From Oscillospiraceae bacterium (GTDB taxonomy: Bacteria > Bacillota > Clostridia > Oscillospirales > Oscillospiraceae): a stretch of 43,387 nt of DNA. This document shows positions 14,582-23,801 of this stretch, one piece after another (positions within the stretch are counted from its first letter, which is position 1; each line of letters starts with the position of its first letter). Made by a program: the position numbers and the translations under genes. Under the pieces are notes generated by a model, which did not search any database, had not been told where the DNA came from, and was given only the letters and a program-made list of their open reading frames with translations. The stretch lies in the NCBI GenBank assembly GCA_017440925.1, contig JAFSAP010000012.1, positions 1 to 43,387 of the forward strand, read 5' to 3'.

Positions 14582-16042
14582 ATGAACAAGCGCATTATTT
14601 CCCTGCTGCTGGTTCTCGTCATGGCTCTGGGCCTGGTTGCTTGCGGCGCTCCCGCTGCTGAGGCTCCTGCTGAAGCCGAGAACGTTCCCATGCAGTACAT
14701 CAAGGCTGACGAAGCAAAGGAACTGCTGGAGAGCGACGAGTACGTCTTCTTCGACATCCGTAAGGCTGCTGACTCTTCTGCCAACTCCATCCCCGGCGCC
14801 CTGGCTTACGACATGGACGCTGCCAAGGAAGGCGATGCTGAGGCTGGTAAGGCTACCATGACCGAGGCTACCAAGGGTCTGGACAAGAAGATCATCCTGG
14901 TTTGCTACTCCGGCAAGCGTTACGCACAGGCTGCTACCAACGCTCTGTCCGCCATCGGCTACGACATGTCCAAGGTTTACACCCTGGAAGGCGGCTTCAC
15001 CAACTGGTCCGAAGTCCTGCCCGAACTGACCACCGCTGGTCCTGTTGCTCCCGAGGCTCCTGCTGCTGAAGTTCCCGAAGTTTCCACCGTCCGCTGGAAC
15101 TGGGGCACCTCCGCGAACATTCTGGTTGCTCTGGCAATCGACAAGGGCTACTTTGCTGAGTACGGCCTGACCATCGAGTTTGTCAACGCAAACGAGAATG
15201 CCAACGCTATGACCCTGCTGGCTACCGGCCAGGTTGACGTTGTCTCCAACTCCGGTACCGCTTCCCCCCTGCAGAACATCGCTGCCGGCGTCGACATGAC
15301 CATGTTCGGTGGCCACATGGTTCAGGGCTGCATGCCTGTCATTGCCAAGCCCGGCACCGAGTGGAACGGCGTTGAATCCCTGGTTGGCAAGAAGGCTGCC
15401 ATCAACCCCTCCTACTTCGCATTCACCGGCGCTCTGATGGATGCCGGCGTTGAGGATCCCATGACTGCTGTCAACTGGGTTTCCGGTATGTCCTACCCCG
15501 ATGCTCTGGCTGCTCTGCAGCGCGGCGAGGTCGACTACGCTCTGATGGGCACCGGCCAGAACTTCCAGGTTCAGAACATGCCCGACATCGAGATCATGTG
15601 CTACCAGGGTGATGTCATGCCTGACTACTCCTGCTGCCGTATGGAAGCTCCCACCGAGTTCGTCAAGAACAACCCCATCACCATCAAGTGCATCCTGAAG
15701 GCTCTGATCCGTGCTCAGGCTTACTACGAAGCCAACAAGGAAGAGTGCGTTGATATCCTGGCCAAGTACATCAATGCTGACCATGACTACGTCGCTGCTT
15801 ACATGCTGAACGACTACTACAAGGTCCATGTCGATCCCCTGGCCAACTCCATCCGCCGTGCATGGAACATCCTGGACAAGACCGGCTTCCTGGATGAGAA
15901 CGCCAAGAACATCAACATCGATGATCACATCAACACCTCCATCTACGAGCAGGCTCTGGCTGAGGCTGAAGCTGAGTTCGGCGCAGGCAACGAAGCTTTC
16001 TTCGCAAGCCTGAAGGAGTACTACGCTGCCAACAACGGCTAA
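14582..16042 (+). CDS. Rhodanese-domain / SsuA-like substrate-binding fusion lipoprotein
   Basis: 486 residues. Signal peptide ends LVAC with lipidated Cys21, followed by an Ala/Pro/Glu spacer. Residues ~37-150 form a rhodanese domain: FFDIR near 56-60, catalytic-loop Cys108 in VCYSGKR, and GGFTNW at 137-142. A Pro/Ala/Glu linker (150-168) leads to an NMT1/SsuA-like solute-binding domain (169-486: NILVALAIDKGYFAEYGL, LLATGQVDVV, LQRGEVDYALMG). The protein should sit outside the membrane, tethered by lipid, with a sulfurtransferase domain beside the binding domain. I know of no characterised protein with this order. Codon use is strikingly biased (GCT Ala, AAC, ATC), suggesting very high expression. 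AGAGGAG precedes the start. Confidence 0.9.
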   Translation: MNKRIISLLLVLVMALGLVACGAPAAEAPAEAENVPMQYIKADEAKELLESDEYVFFDIRKAADSSANSIPGALAYDMDAAKEGDAEAGKATMTEATKGLDKKIILVCYSGKRYAQAATNALSAIGYDMSKVYTLEGGFTNWSEVLPELTTAGPVAPEAPAAEVPEVSTVRWNWGTSANILVALAIDKGYFAEYGLTIEFVNANENANAMTLLATGQVDVVSNSGTASPLQNIAAGVDMTMFGGHMVQGCMPVIAKPGTEWNGVESLVGKKAAINPSYFAFTGALMDAGVEDPMTAVNWVSGMSYPDALAALQRGEVDYALMGTGQNFQVQNMPDIEIMCYQGDVMPDYSCCRMEAPTEFVKNNPITIKCILKALIRAQAYYEANKEECVDILAKYINADHDYVAAYMLNDYYKVHVDPLANSIRRAWNILDKTGFLDENAKNINIDDHINTSIYEQALAEAEAEFGAGNEAFFASLKEYYAANNG

Positions 16043-16085
16043 TTCCCAAAGGAAAGCAGATTAACAACGCTTGAGGAGTATTGCT

Positions 16086-16847
16086 ATGAACATGGTTAAG
16101 ACTTTTGTAAAGAAATACTGGGTCACAGTTCTGATCTTTGCGGGACTGGTCGGCCTCTATTACTACTCCACGGAGTTCGGGAATGCCAACCCCTTCCTGT
16201 TCCCCAAGGTGTCTTCCATTGCAAAGGTCTATGAGTCGGACAAGCATCTGATGGGCCAGAACCTCTGGGCATCCTTCAAGATGATGATCCCCGCCGTGTT
16301 CCTCTCCCTGGCCATCGCCCTGTCTCTGGGAACCTTCCTGGGTCTGAACAAGAAGGCCCGTGAGGCACTGCATCCTGTGATCTACACTTTCAGCGTGGTG
16401 CCTGCCATTCTGCTGTCGCCCTTCGTTCTGCTGATGGCTCCCAACATGTTTGTGGCATCCATCATTCTGATCGTTTACAGCACCGTGTGGGCAACCCTGT
16501 TTGCCACCATCACCGGCATCCAGACCATCGACAAGAGCTATCTGGACAAGGCAGCGACCCTGGAACTGAAGGGCTTTGAAAAGTTCTTCAAGGTCATCCT
16601 ACCTGCTGCCAGCCCCTCCATCCTGGCGGGCTTCGTCAACTCTCTGCGCAATACCTTCATTATGCTGGTTTATGCAGAGATGTACGGCGCACAGTACGGC
16701 ATGGGCTATTATGTCAAAAAGTTCGCAGACTTTGGCATGTATAACAAGGTCTGGCTGGGCTTCGTATTCATGGTCATCGTCATGGTTATCGTGATGCAGC
16801 TGTTTGAGAAGCTGAAGGACCGCCTGCTGAAGTGGACCATCAACTAA
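16086..16847 (+). CDS. ABC transporter permease, SsuC/NitT-type
   Basis: 253 residues from ATG 16086, with GAGGAG at 16073-16078. About six membrane helices. The coupling loop DKAATLELKGFEKFFKVILPAASPSILAG is the EAA-type motif of sulfonate/taurine/nitrate permeases. It completes an ATPase / binding protein / permease set read in that order and is followed by a strong terminator. It probably works as a homodimer, since no second permease is present. Confidence 0.92.
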   Translation: MNMVKTFVKKYWVTVLIFAGLVGLYYYSTEFGNANPFLFPKVSSIAKVYESDKHLMGQNLWASFKMMIPAVFLSLAIALSLGTFLGLNKKAREALHPVIYTFSVVPAILLSPFVLLMAPNMFVASIILIVYSTVWATLFATITGIQTIDKSYLDKAATLELKGFEKFFKVILPAASPSILAGFVNSLRNTFIMLVYAEMYGAQYGMGYYVKKFADFGMYNKVWLGFVFMVIVMVIVMQLFEKLKDRLLKWTIN

Positions 16848-16863
16848 GGAAAAAGAATTGTGG

Positions 16864-16909
16864 ATACCCCCTGATGCGGCTTTACGCTGCATCAGGGGGT
16901 ATTATTTAT
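16864..16909 (+). terminator. Terminator after the rhodanese-ABC operon
   Basis: A 14-bp perfect stem ATACCCCCTGATGC (16864-16877) pairs with 16889-16902, followed by a T-rich TATTTAT stretch. Confidence 0.9.
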
Positions 16910-16952
16910 CAGGAAAATAAGTGACGGGTAAAAGTTTATTATATTTCCGAAT

Positions 16953-16981
16953 TTGTGTCGAAGATGGTAGTATGGTATGAT
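16953..16981 (+). promoter_or_regulatory. Promoter of the double-cubane reductase operon
   Basis: TTGTGT (16953-16958), 17-bp spacer, TATGAT (16976-16981). The gene starts 58 bp downstream, with AGGAGG before ATG 17040. Confidence 0.6.
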
Positions 16982-17039
16982 TTTATACGGAAGAATATTC
17001 CGGATGTGACAAATCCAAGATTACAGGAGGAATTCAATT

Positions 17040-18314
17040 ATGGCCAACTATGTAGAAATGTGGAAAGATCTGGGTATGGATCTGGAAAACCACGACCTGC
17101 TCTGCCAGGTGCTGCCCACCGCTGTGGGTGACGTTTTTCTGACCCAGGAAAACCGTCCTAACGCAATGGATTTCTGGGATCTGGTCATCTCCGAAGTCCA
17201 CGGCATCCGTCCTGCTGAACTGATCGAAGCCCAGAAGCAGGGCCGCAAGGTTTTCGGCACCTTCTGTGTCTATGTTCCCGATGAAGTGGTGGTTGCAGCC
17301 AATGGTATCGTCACCGGCCTGTGCGGCGGCAGCCAGTTCTGGGTTCCCGACGGCGAAACTGTCCTGCCCAAGGCTACCTGCCCCCTGGTAAAGGCTTCTG
17401 TTGGTGCCCGCCTGGGCAAGACCTGCCCCTTCTTCCGGATTGCTGATATGTACGTTGGTGAGACTACCTGTGACGGCAAGAAGAAGGCCTATGAAATTCT
17501 GGGCGAGGATGTTCCTATGTACATCATGGACCTGCCTCAGATGAAGCGTCCCAAGGACATCGTCAAGTGGAAGGAAGAAATTGCCGACTTTGCCAAGAAG
17601 GTGGAGGAGTTTACCGGCAACGAGATCACTGTTGAGAAGCTGAACGAGGCCATCCATATCATCAATGAGCGCCGCAAGGCTATGGCCCGTGTTTACGAGT
17701 GCCGCAAGTCCGAGTGCCTGCCCATCTCCGGCCGTGATGCTCTGCTGATGACCCAGATCTCCTTCTTCGATGATCCTGTTCGCTGTGCACAGATGTGCAA
17801 CCGTCTGGCCGACGAGCTGGAGCAGCGAATCAAGGACGGCGTTTCTGTGGTTCCTGCCGGCACCAAGCGTATTCTGGTTACCGGCACTCCTCTGGCTGTG
17901 CCTAACTGGAAGCTGCACAACATCATTGAGACCAGCGGCGGCGCTGTTGTCTGTGAAGAAATGTGCACCGGCACCCGTTACTTCACCAACCTGGTGGACG
18001 AGACAAAGACCACGCTGGATGAGCAGTTCATGGCTCTGTCTGAGCGCTACATGAAGACCAACTGCGCCTGCTTCACCCCCAATACCGGCCGTATTGAGGA
18101 TATTCTGGAGCTGGTCAAGGAATACAAGGTCGATGGTGTCATCGACTGCAGCCTGAAGTTCTGCTGCCTGTATGATACCGAAAAGCGCAGTGTTTCCATG
18201 GCATTGAAGGAAGCCGGTGTTCCCGTGCTGAGCCTGGAGACTGACTATGCCGATACCGATGCCGAGCAGCTGCGCACCAGAATCGGCGCTTTCATCGAGA
18301 TGCTCAATGGTTAA
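17040..18314 (+). CDS. Double-cubane-cluster-type anaerobic reductase (2-hydroxyacyl-CoA dehydratase D/HgdB superfamily)
   Basis: 424 residues. It belongs to the HgdB/FldB-like superfamily, in the branch known as double-cubane-cluster-containing anaerobic reductases. Many cysteines are positioned for Fe-S ligation: C76, C95, C114, C129 and C144 in the first half, and VVCEEMC, NCACF and KFCCLY clusters in the second half. Known members need an ATP-driven Fe-S activator and reduce small, difficult substrates; acetylene, azide and hydrazine are reported in vitro and the natural substrate is open. No activator ATPase is found in this window, so it must be elsewhere. The stop overlaps the DUF3343 start by 8 bp. 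Codon bias indicates strong expression. It follows directly on the rhodanese importer operon. Confidence 0.9.
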   Translation: MANYVEMWKDLGMDLENHDLLCQVLPTAVGDVFLTQENRPNAMDFWDLVISEVHGIRPAELIEAQKQGRKVFGTFCVYVPDEVVVAANGIVTGLCGGSQFWVPDGETVLPKATCPLVKASVGARLGKTCPFFRIADMYVGETTCDGKKKAYEILGEDVPMYIMDLPQMKRPKDIVKWKEEIADFAKKVEEFTGNEITVEKLNEAIHIINERRKAMARVYECRKSECLPISGRDALLMTQISFFDDPVRCAQMCNRLADELEQRIKDGVSVVPAGTKRILVTGTPLAVPNWKLHNIIETSGGAVVCEEMCTGTRYFTNLVDETKTTLDEQFMALSERYMKTNCACFTPNTGRIEDILELVKEYKVDGVIDCSLKFCCLYDTEKRSVSMALKEAGVPVLSLETDYADTDAEQLRTRIGAFIEMLNG

Positions 18315-18579
18315 TCCGGATCTTCGGTGGTATATCCTCTTTGCCAATTATGAGCAAGGGCTTGCTCTGCGGGATCTGCTGCTGAAATTTGACGTAAAGA
18401 ACCGGATCGCTCCGGCACCCCGGGCTATTCAGGGAGAACTGAGCTGCGGCATGAGTCTGCTGATCGAGGATGCAGATATCGAGTCTGCACTGACCTGCAT
18501 TGTGCAGAACAGGGGAGAGTACCACAGCATTGTCCCTCTTGCCGGGCAGATGCGTTCCCATCGGGATAAATACTGCTGA
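18307..18579 (+). CDS. DUF3343 small Se/S-carrier-like protein
   Basis: 90 residues from ATG 18307, which overlaps the reductase stop by 8 bp. An upstream in-frame extension lies inside the reductase gene. It matches the DUF3343 pattern: a strand-helix start (LRWYILFANYEQGLALRDLL), a central GELSCGMSLLI with Cys47, and AL motifs after it. A further Cys64 and a C-terminal Cys90 (DKYC end) are present. The family is annotated as a putative Se/S carrier. Pairing with a double-cubane reductase is a recurrent arrangement, suggesting it delivers or receives sulfur or selenium, or matures the enzyme. Confidence 0.88.
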   Translation: MVNPDLRWYILFANYEQGLALRDLLLKFDVKNRIAPAPRAIQGELSCGMSLLIEDADIESALTCIVQNRGEYHSIVPLAGQMRSHRDKYC

Positions 18580-18595
18580 AAGCAGACATAAAAGG

Positions 18596-18635
18596 AAACA
18601 GCCGGAGGATGGCATGATCCTCCGGCTGTTTTTAT
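18596..18635 (+). terminator. Terminator after the DUF3343 gene
   Basis: A 15-bp perfect stem (18596-18610 with 18617-18631, core GCCGGAGGAT) with a 6-nt loop and an overlapping T run. Confidence 0.92.
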
Positions 18636-18796
18636 GATATGCTTATGCGTTGCTTTGGTATCTTCATCATCCGCTTTTTGTTTTTGACAGAGTGATAGAT
18701 TTTTGGAGGAAGATGGTGTATAGTATATTAAATATATAAGAAGCGGCATGTTTTTGAAAGGCGTAGACATTGTGGTTGAAAGCAGGTGTTATTGTG

Positions 18797-19600
18797 ATGG
18801 AAGCAAGTGTTGCGATTCTCGGCACACGTGGTTCTGTGCCGGTCAGTGGAGAGGCGTATTTGCGATATGGCGGTGCCACAACCTGTGTATTTCTCAGGTT
18901 TGGAGATCAGGTTGTTGTTTTGGATTGCGGCACCGGTATGTTGGAGCTGCCAAAGGTTTTACATAAGAATGACCAGCAGATTGCAGTGCTGCTGTCCCAT
19001 CCTCATGTGGATCATTTGCTGGGAATTCCCATGTGTCCGGTGGTATTTGATCCGGAGAAGAAAATCGACATTTACGGTGCCGTCTGGAATGGATTGGACG
19101 TTCGGCAGCAGGTGTGTGCCTTCTTGGCACCGCCTTTGTGGCCTGTGGGTCCGGATCGTTTCCCGGCAGAAATCTCCTTTCATGATCTGCCGGACACATT
19201 CTGTTTGGGGAATGTGACTGTAGAAAGTATGAATGGGGTTCATCCCGGTGGTGTGTCGCTATTCCGGCTGACTGGCGGCGGAAAAACCGTTGTATTTATG
19301 ACAGACTGTACGGTGACGGCAGAAAACATTCCTGTGCTGGCGGAGTTTGCCCGGGATTGCGACCTGCTGTTGTGCGACGGACAGTACAGCCAGCAGGAGT
19401 GGAAGGGAAGAGAACACTTTGGCCACAGCACCTGGAGAGCTGCGGCGCAGCTTGGCACAGCCTGCGGCGCCAGAATGGTGCGGGTCATCCACCATGATCC
19501 GGCCCGGACAGATGTTCAGTTGGACAGTGCAGCCCGGGAACTGACGAAACTCCACAAAAACTGTGCATTTGCACGGGCGGGGGAAGAGATCCTTCTGTAA
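18797..19600 (+). CDS. Metallo-beta-lactamase-fold hydrolase, candidate cyclic-nucleotide phosphodiesterase
   Basis: 267 residues from ATG 18797 (AGGTG ~8 nt upstream; an upstream in-frame start at 18770 is possible). The N-terminus ILGTRGSVPVSG and YGGATTCV are typical of an RNase Z-like MBL subgroup. The metal motif SHPHVDH gives H68, H70, D72 and H73, with further ligands likely in GVHPGG, MTDCT and VIHHD. MBL-fold enzymes include the class II cyclic-nucleotide phosphodiesterases, and this gene lies 14 bp upstream of a nucleotide cyclase in the same operon. A role in degrading the cyclase product is a reasonable hypothesis, not shown. It opens an eight-gene run ending at 30572. Confidence 0.85.
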   Translation: MEASVAILGTRGSVPVSGEAYLRYGGATTCVFLRFGDQVVVLDCGTGMLELPKVLHKNDQQIAVLLSHPHVDHLLGIPMCPVVFDPEKKIDIYGAVWNGLDVRQQVCAFLAPPLWPVGPDRFPAEISFHDLPDTFCLGNVTVESMNGVHPGGVSLFRLTGGGKTVVFMTDCTVTAENIPVLAEFARDCDLLLCDGQYSQQEWKGREHFGHSTWRAAAQLGTACGARMVRVIHHDPARTDVQLDSAARELTKLHKNCAFARAGEEILL

Positions 19601-19614
19601 AGGAGCGGTGAACA

Positions 19615-21408
19615 ATGAAAGAGAGAATGGTAAAAGGAATTCGGCTTCTGGCGGTTGTGGCCCTCACCTTTTTTCTGTGCTACTCCCAGTGCCTGTATTC
19701 TTTTGACAAAATGATCACAGACCAGATCTATCAGGCACCTTCTGTTACCAACAGCGCCATTAAGATCATTGCCATTGACGAACGAACCATACAGACCTAT
19801 GGGGATATCAGCACCTGGAGCCGGGAGATCCCGGCACAGCTGGTGGAAAAGCTGAATGCAGATCCGGAGAATGCCCCTGCCGTCATTGGTTTTGACGTGA
19901 TGTATGTCACAGAAAAGGAAGCAGAGGGAGATGAACGTTTTGCCAGAGCCTGCGCGGCGGCAGGCAATGTGGTCACGGCAGTCAACATTGTAATGGAGGA
20001 TAAACTGTCCCTGCAGGACGATGGCAGTCTCTCCGTGGATAATATGCATGTAAAGCTGGTGGAGTATCCCTATGCTTCCTTGAAGGAAGTGGCGGATTAT
20101 GGCTTTGCCAATACCACCCAGGACAGGGACGGATATATTCGCTTCGGCCTGTGGCATATGGAAACAGGAGAAGAAGAGATCCTTTCCCTTTCTGCCCGGG
20201 TGTATCAGCGCTACTGTGAGAAGCTGGGAATGACCGTCCAGCAGCCGAAGCTGGTTTCCGGGAATGCCTTTGGGTTCACTTTCTCCGGCAAGAGCGGCGG
20301 TTATGAAGTGATCTCCCTTTGCGATGTGCTGGATGGAAAGATCGACAGCCGGGTATTCCGCGGCAGCATTGTGCTGGTGGGTGCTTATGCCCCGGGAATG
20401 CAGGACAGCTACAATGTGGCAGTCCAGCGGGGGCAGCAGATGTACGGCGTGGAGATCCATGCCAACATCATTGAAGCGATGCTGGAAGAAAAGACATTTA
20501 TACCGGTATCTCCGATGGGATATGCCCTTGCAGTCAGTCTGATCGCAGCCGTGTTTTTGCTGATTGCCAGAAAAATCAAACCCATTCCCCTGACGGCGGT
20601 CCTGCTGGGCGTGATTGGTTTGAATGTGCTGGCAGGCAAGCTGCTGTACAGCCGTGGGTATTCCGTTGGTATGGCGGAGCTTCCGCTGGTGCTGATTCTG
20701 ATCTATCTGTATCAGGTGATAGCAGGGTATCTGCGAGAAGTGATGAAGCGGCGCAAGGTCATGGATGCTTTCAAAAAATATGTGGCGCCCCAGGTTGTGG
20801 AGGAAATCTCCAGGAAGGGCGATTTTCAAATGATTCTGGGCGGCGAGAACCGCCATATCGCTGTACTGTTTGTGGATATCCGGGGATTTACGCCCATGTC
20901 TGAAAGCCTGCAGCCGGAGCAGGTAGTCGAGATATTGAATGAATATCTGACACTGACGACCACTGCCATTTTTAAAAACGGCGGAACACTGGATAAATTT
21001 ATCGGGGATGCCACCATGGCAGTGTTCAATGCCCCCTTTGACCTGGATGATTATATATACCGGGCAGTCTGTACGGCATTGGACATTGCCTCCGGCAGTG
21101 ATGCATTGGAAAAGAAACTGATGGCCCGGTTTGGCAAAAGTGTCAGCTTCGGTATCGGTGTCAACTGTGGCCCGGCTGTTGTGGGCAACATTGGCTGCGA
21201 CTTCCGGATGGACTATACCGCCATTGGTGATACTGTCAACACAGCAGCCCGGCTGGAAAGCAATGCCAAGCGGGGACAGATCCTCATCAGCAGCGATGTC
21301 TATGAGGCTGTGAAAGACCGGATCGAGGCATCGGAAATTGGTGTGATACCGCTGAAAGGCAAAAAAGATGGTGCACTGGTGTATGAGGTGCATGGACTGA
21401 ACGTATAA
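19615..21408 (+). CDS. CHASE2-domain class III adenylate/guanylate cyclase
   Basis: 597 residues. N-terminal membrane helix (~8-25), extracytoplasmic CHASE2 sensor (~30-295, with IIAIDERTI and IGFDVMYV), three membrane helices (~300-372), short linker, then a complete class III catalytic domain (~412-590). Metal aspartates D421 (LFVDIRGFT) and D465 ([10 protein letters not shown]), substrate lysine K461, and transition-state N542 and R546 in VNTAARLE are all present. It should make cAMP or cGMP; the DYTAIGD stretch favours ATP, but specificity cannot be read with certainty. AGGAG precedes ATG 19615. The downstream FecR lipoprotein is a common partner of CHASE2 cyclases and may be an outside ligand or modulator. 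Confidence 0.93.
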   Translation: MKERMVKGIRLLAVVALTFFLCYSQCLYSFDKMITDQIYQAPSVTNSAIKIIAIDERTIQTYGDISTWSREIPAQLVEKLNADPENAPAVIGFDVMYVTEKEAEGDERFARACAAAGNVVTAVNIVMEDKLSLQDDGSLSVDNMHVKLVEYPYASLKEVADYGFANTTQDRDGYIRFGLWHMETGEEEILSLSARVYQRYCEKLGMTVQQPKLVSGNAFGFTFSGKSGGYEVISLCDVLDGKIDSRVFRGSIVLVGAYAPGMQDSYNVAVQRGQQMYGVEIHANIIEAMLEEKTFIPVSPMGYALAVSLIAAVFLLIARKIKPIPLTAVLLGVIGLNVLAGKLLYSRGYSVGMAELPLVLILIYLYQVIAGYLREVMKRRKVMDAFKKYVAPQVVEEISRKGDFQMILGGENRHIAVLFVDIRGFTPMSESLQPEQVVEILNEYLTLTTTAIFKNGGTLDKFIGDATMAVFNAPFDLDDYIYRAVCTALDIASGSDALEKKLMARFGKSVSFGIGVNCGPAVVGNIGCDFRMDYTAIGDTVNTAARLESNAKRGQILISSDVYEAVKDRIEASEIGVIPLKGKKDGALVYEVHGLNV

Positions 21409-21454
21409 GGGATGTATTTCTGGTGCCAGCGTCTGGCAAAACAGGAGGCTTTTT

Positions 21455-22645
21455 ATGAAGAAAAGAAGTTTAATTACATGGATTTTGGGATTTGTCATGC
21501 TGCTCTGCCTGTGGGGCTGCTCTTCGAAGCAGGAGGAGAACCACCGTATGATCCAGGTGCTGGAGTTGTCCGGCAGTGTGATTGTGGATAGAGCGGATTA
21601 TGGCCCTATGGATGCATACGCAGGTATGCGGCTGCAGTCTGGAGACACCATTTCCGTGAAGGCGGAAAGCTGGCTGAAACTGCAGATGGATGAGGATAAA
21701 TTTGCCCTGGTGGAGCCGGATTCCCGGCTGCGGCTGGAAGCTGCAGGCAGCAGTGCAGACAGCAAGACTGTCATTCATCTGGAATCCGGTGCCATCACCA
21801 GCCGGCTGGATGAAAAACTGAGCGAAAACTCTGCCTATGAAGTCAGTACGCCCAATTCCACCATGGCTGTCAGAGGTACGGTGTTCCGGGTAGCGGTAAC
21901 AGTGGATGAAAACGGCGTATCGCTTTCCGGTGTCAGTGTGTATGGTGGTGCAGTGGCTTCCCGGCTGATCCAGCCGGATGGCACTGTGGATGATGTGCAG
22001 GATGGTGTAATGATCCACAGTGGTACAGGTGTGCAGATTCGCGGAGATGACACCCTCAGTGAATATATGGAAACCGGGAAAGAACTGGATCTGACAGAAC
22101 TGAAGCAGCAGACCCTGGCATTTTTGCGGGATGCGCAGGCTGGAGGACGGGATCTCGGAATCACCGGAGAAGAGCTGGATAAAGCAGTTGAAGAACTGGA
22201 AGATGCGCTGAACCAGACAGAACCAGCAGTTACAGAGGCGACAGAGGGAGCCGAGGCTACAGAAACCACAGAAGCTACAGAAGCCACAGAAGCCACAGAG
22301 GAGACAGAGGAAGCAACAGAGCCGACCAAGCCCAAAAAGAAGAGACCGGAAAACTATTTTTATGTTCCCCCTGCAGCTCCGCCGGCAACATCTGCTCCTG
22401 AAGAACCGTCCACAGCCCCTTCCACGGAACCTTCTACGGAACCTTCCACGGAACCTTCCACGGAACCTTCTACGGAACCTTCCACGGAACCTTCCACGGA
22501 ACCTTCTACGGAACCTTCTACGGAACCTTCTACGGAACCTTCCACGGAACCCTCTACGGCCCCTTCTACGGAACCTCCTGCGGATTCAGCTACAGAAACG
22601 ACTGAGGAAAGCACTCCAGAACCTACGGCAGAGTCAATGGGATGA
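21455..22645 (+). CDS. FecR-domain lipoprotein with PSTE tandem-repeat tail
   Basis: 396 residues. Lipoprotein signal ends LWGC. A FecR-like domain covers residues ~35-190 ([37 protein letters not shown]). An acidic helical segment (~205-250) follows, then a Thr/Glu-rich low-complexity stretch, a basic KPKKKRP patch and 14 PST[E/A] units (22406-22573). The tail probably spans or decorates the cell wall. In Gram-negatives FecR relays signals across the periplasm. In Bacillota FecR lipoproteins next to CHASE2 cyclases are of unknown function; a role as extracellular input to the cyclase is inferred from adjacency. Confidence 0.88.
   Translation: MKKRSLITWILGFVMLLCLWGCSSKQEENHRMIQVLELSGSVIVDRADYGPMDAYAGMRLQSGDTISVKAESWLKLQMDEDKFALVEPDSRLRLEAAGSSADSKTVIHLESGAITSRLDEKLSENSAYEVSTPNSTMAVRGTVFRVAVTVDENGVSLSGVSVYGGAVASRLIQPDGTVDDVQDGVMIHSGTGVQIRGDDTLSEYMETGKELDLTELKQQTLAFLRDAQAGGRDLGITGEELDKAVEELEDALNQTEPAVTEATEGAEATETTEATEATEATEETEEATEPTKPKKKRPENYFYVPPAAPPATSAPEEPSTAPSTEPSTEPSTEPSTEPSTEPSTEPSTEPSTEPSTEPSTEPSTEPSTAPSTEPPADSATETTEESTPEPTAESMG
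22406..22573 (+). repeat. 12-bp tandem repeat encoding PSTE
   Basis: Fourteen uninterrupted 12-bp units, mostly CCTTCCACGGAA or CCTTCTACGGAA. Units 1 and 13 end in GCC (PSTA). The two unit types alternate irregularly, as expected after slippage or unequal exchange. Copy number is likely to vary between strains and changes tail length in steps of four residues without a frameshift. Confidence 0.95.
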
Positions 22646-22711
22646 TTTGAAAACAGCAGGAAATCTGTTTTTGCTTTTGTACATCAGAAAAAGATCAGAA
22701 AGGAGTATCTG

Positions 22712-23794
22712 ATGCGAAGAACAGCGATATTGATCGGTATGGTTTTGCTGATGATGGGATCATTATGCGGCTGTGGGCAGAAGATACAACAGCCGGCTTC
22801 CACAATGGTCTCCCGGGAAACCATCGTGGAGGAGAGCAATGCTTTGCCGGTACAGGCTGCACATTTCAGCGGCATGGAACGGTATCGGGATCCGGTGGAT
22901 TATTCCGATCCGGATCACTGGCTGTCTCTGCCGGAAACCGCCCAGAAGGATGTGGATGTGATCTTCCTGTATCCAACCGTCTATGGAACCATGACAGAGG
23001 CGGCAGAGGATATGGCCTACATCGATGACATGTCCATGCGGATTGGTGCGGCATTGACTGCGGCCACCCAGGCCAGCGTCTTTGCGGAAAGCTGCAACCT
23101 TTTCATTCCCTATTACCGGCAGTTTACGGTGGAAGCCCTGCTGGAAATGGATGAACAGTATCCCCAACTGCTGGAATACTGTGTTTCCCAGGATATTTAC
23201 CGGATGCTGGACTACTATTTTAAATACGAAAACCAGGGCCGGCCCTTTATTCTGGCAGGCCATTCCCAGGGTTCCCTGTGGCTCACGCTTGTGCTGGAGG
23301 ACTATATGGCGGACCATCCGGAATACTTACAAAAGATGGTGGCGGCCTATGTCATCGGCTACAGCGTGACAGAGGAATACCTGGCGCGCAATCCCCATCT
23401 GAAATTTGCAGAAGGGGCTGACGATGTCGGCGTCATCATTTCCTACAATACAGAAGGCCCCGGGAACAAAGACCAGTTTAACTGTGTCGTGCGGGAGAAT
23501 GCCGTTTCCATTAACCCCATCAACTGGAAGCGGGATGATACCTACGCTTCTGCGGCAGAAAATCTGGGTTCTCTGAATGCCGAGGGCGGGCTTGGGCCCG
23601 GCACAGCCGATGCCAGGATCGATCCGGAACGGGGTGTGGTGATCTGCGAAAGCATAGACGCTGTGCCGGAATTGCAGGCAGCTATGGCGGATTACTTTGG
23701 TCCGGAAAGCTTCCATTTGCAGGACTACAGCCTGTATTACGGAAATTTACAGAAAAATGTTGCGGACAGAATTGCCGCGTTTGAAAGGAAGTAA
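22712..23794 (+). CDS. DUF3089 alpha/beta-hydrolase lipoprotein
   Basis: 360 residues. Signal peptide ends LCGC (lipidated Cys21). A DUF3089 domain covers ~residues 65-355: VDVIFLYPTVYG, then nucleophile elbow AGHSQGS with Ser185 as likely catalytic serine. The C-terminal histidine (SFHLQDY) completes a plausible triad. DUF3089 proteins are predicted serine esterases or lipases, here outside the membrane. It sits in the operon 66 bp after the FecR gene and 7 bp before the acyltransferase, which suggests acting on an acylated product made or exported by the next genes. AAAGGAG precedes the ATG. Confidence 0.87.
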   Translation: MRRTAILIGMVLLMMGSLCGCGQKIQQPASTMVSRETIVEESNALPVQAAHFSGMERYRDPVDYSDPDHWLSLPETAQKDVDVIFLYPTVYGTMTEAAEDMAYIDDMSMRIGAALTAATQASVFAESCNLFIPYYRQFTVEALLEMDEQYPQLLEYCVSQDIYRMLDYYFKYENQGRPFILAGHSQGSLWLTLVLEDYMADHPEYLQKMVAAYVIGYSVTEEYLARNPHLKFAEGADDVGVIISYNTEGPGNKDQFNCVVRENAVSINPINWKRDDTYASAAENLGSLNAEGGLGPGTADARIDPERGVVICESIDAVPELQAAMADYFGPESFHLQDYSLYYGNLQKNVADRIAAFERK

Positions 23795-23801
23795 GATCAC
23801 G

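Noticed and set aside
16864-17039. Riboswitch upstream of the double-cubane reductase
   Set aside because: Only a terminator for the previous operon, a promoter and a short leader are visible; no conserved riboswitch core was recognised.
18684-18724. TTGACA (18684) with TATAGT (18719) as promoter of the MBL-cyclase operon
   Set aside because: The two boxes are 29 bp apart; the promoter is probably in this region, but I cannot assign it.
19516-21498. 660-residue minus-strand frame antisense to the cyclase
   Set aside because: Shadow of the CHASE2 cyclase, whose catalytic residues are all intact on plus.
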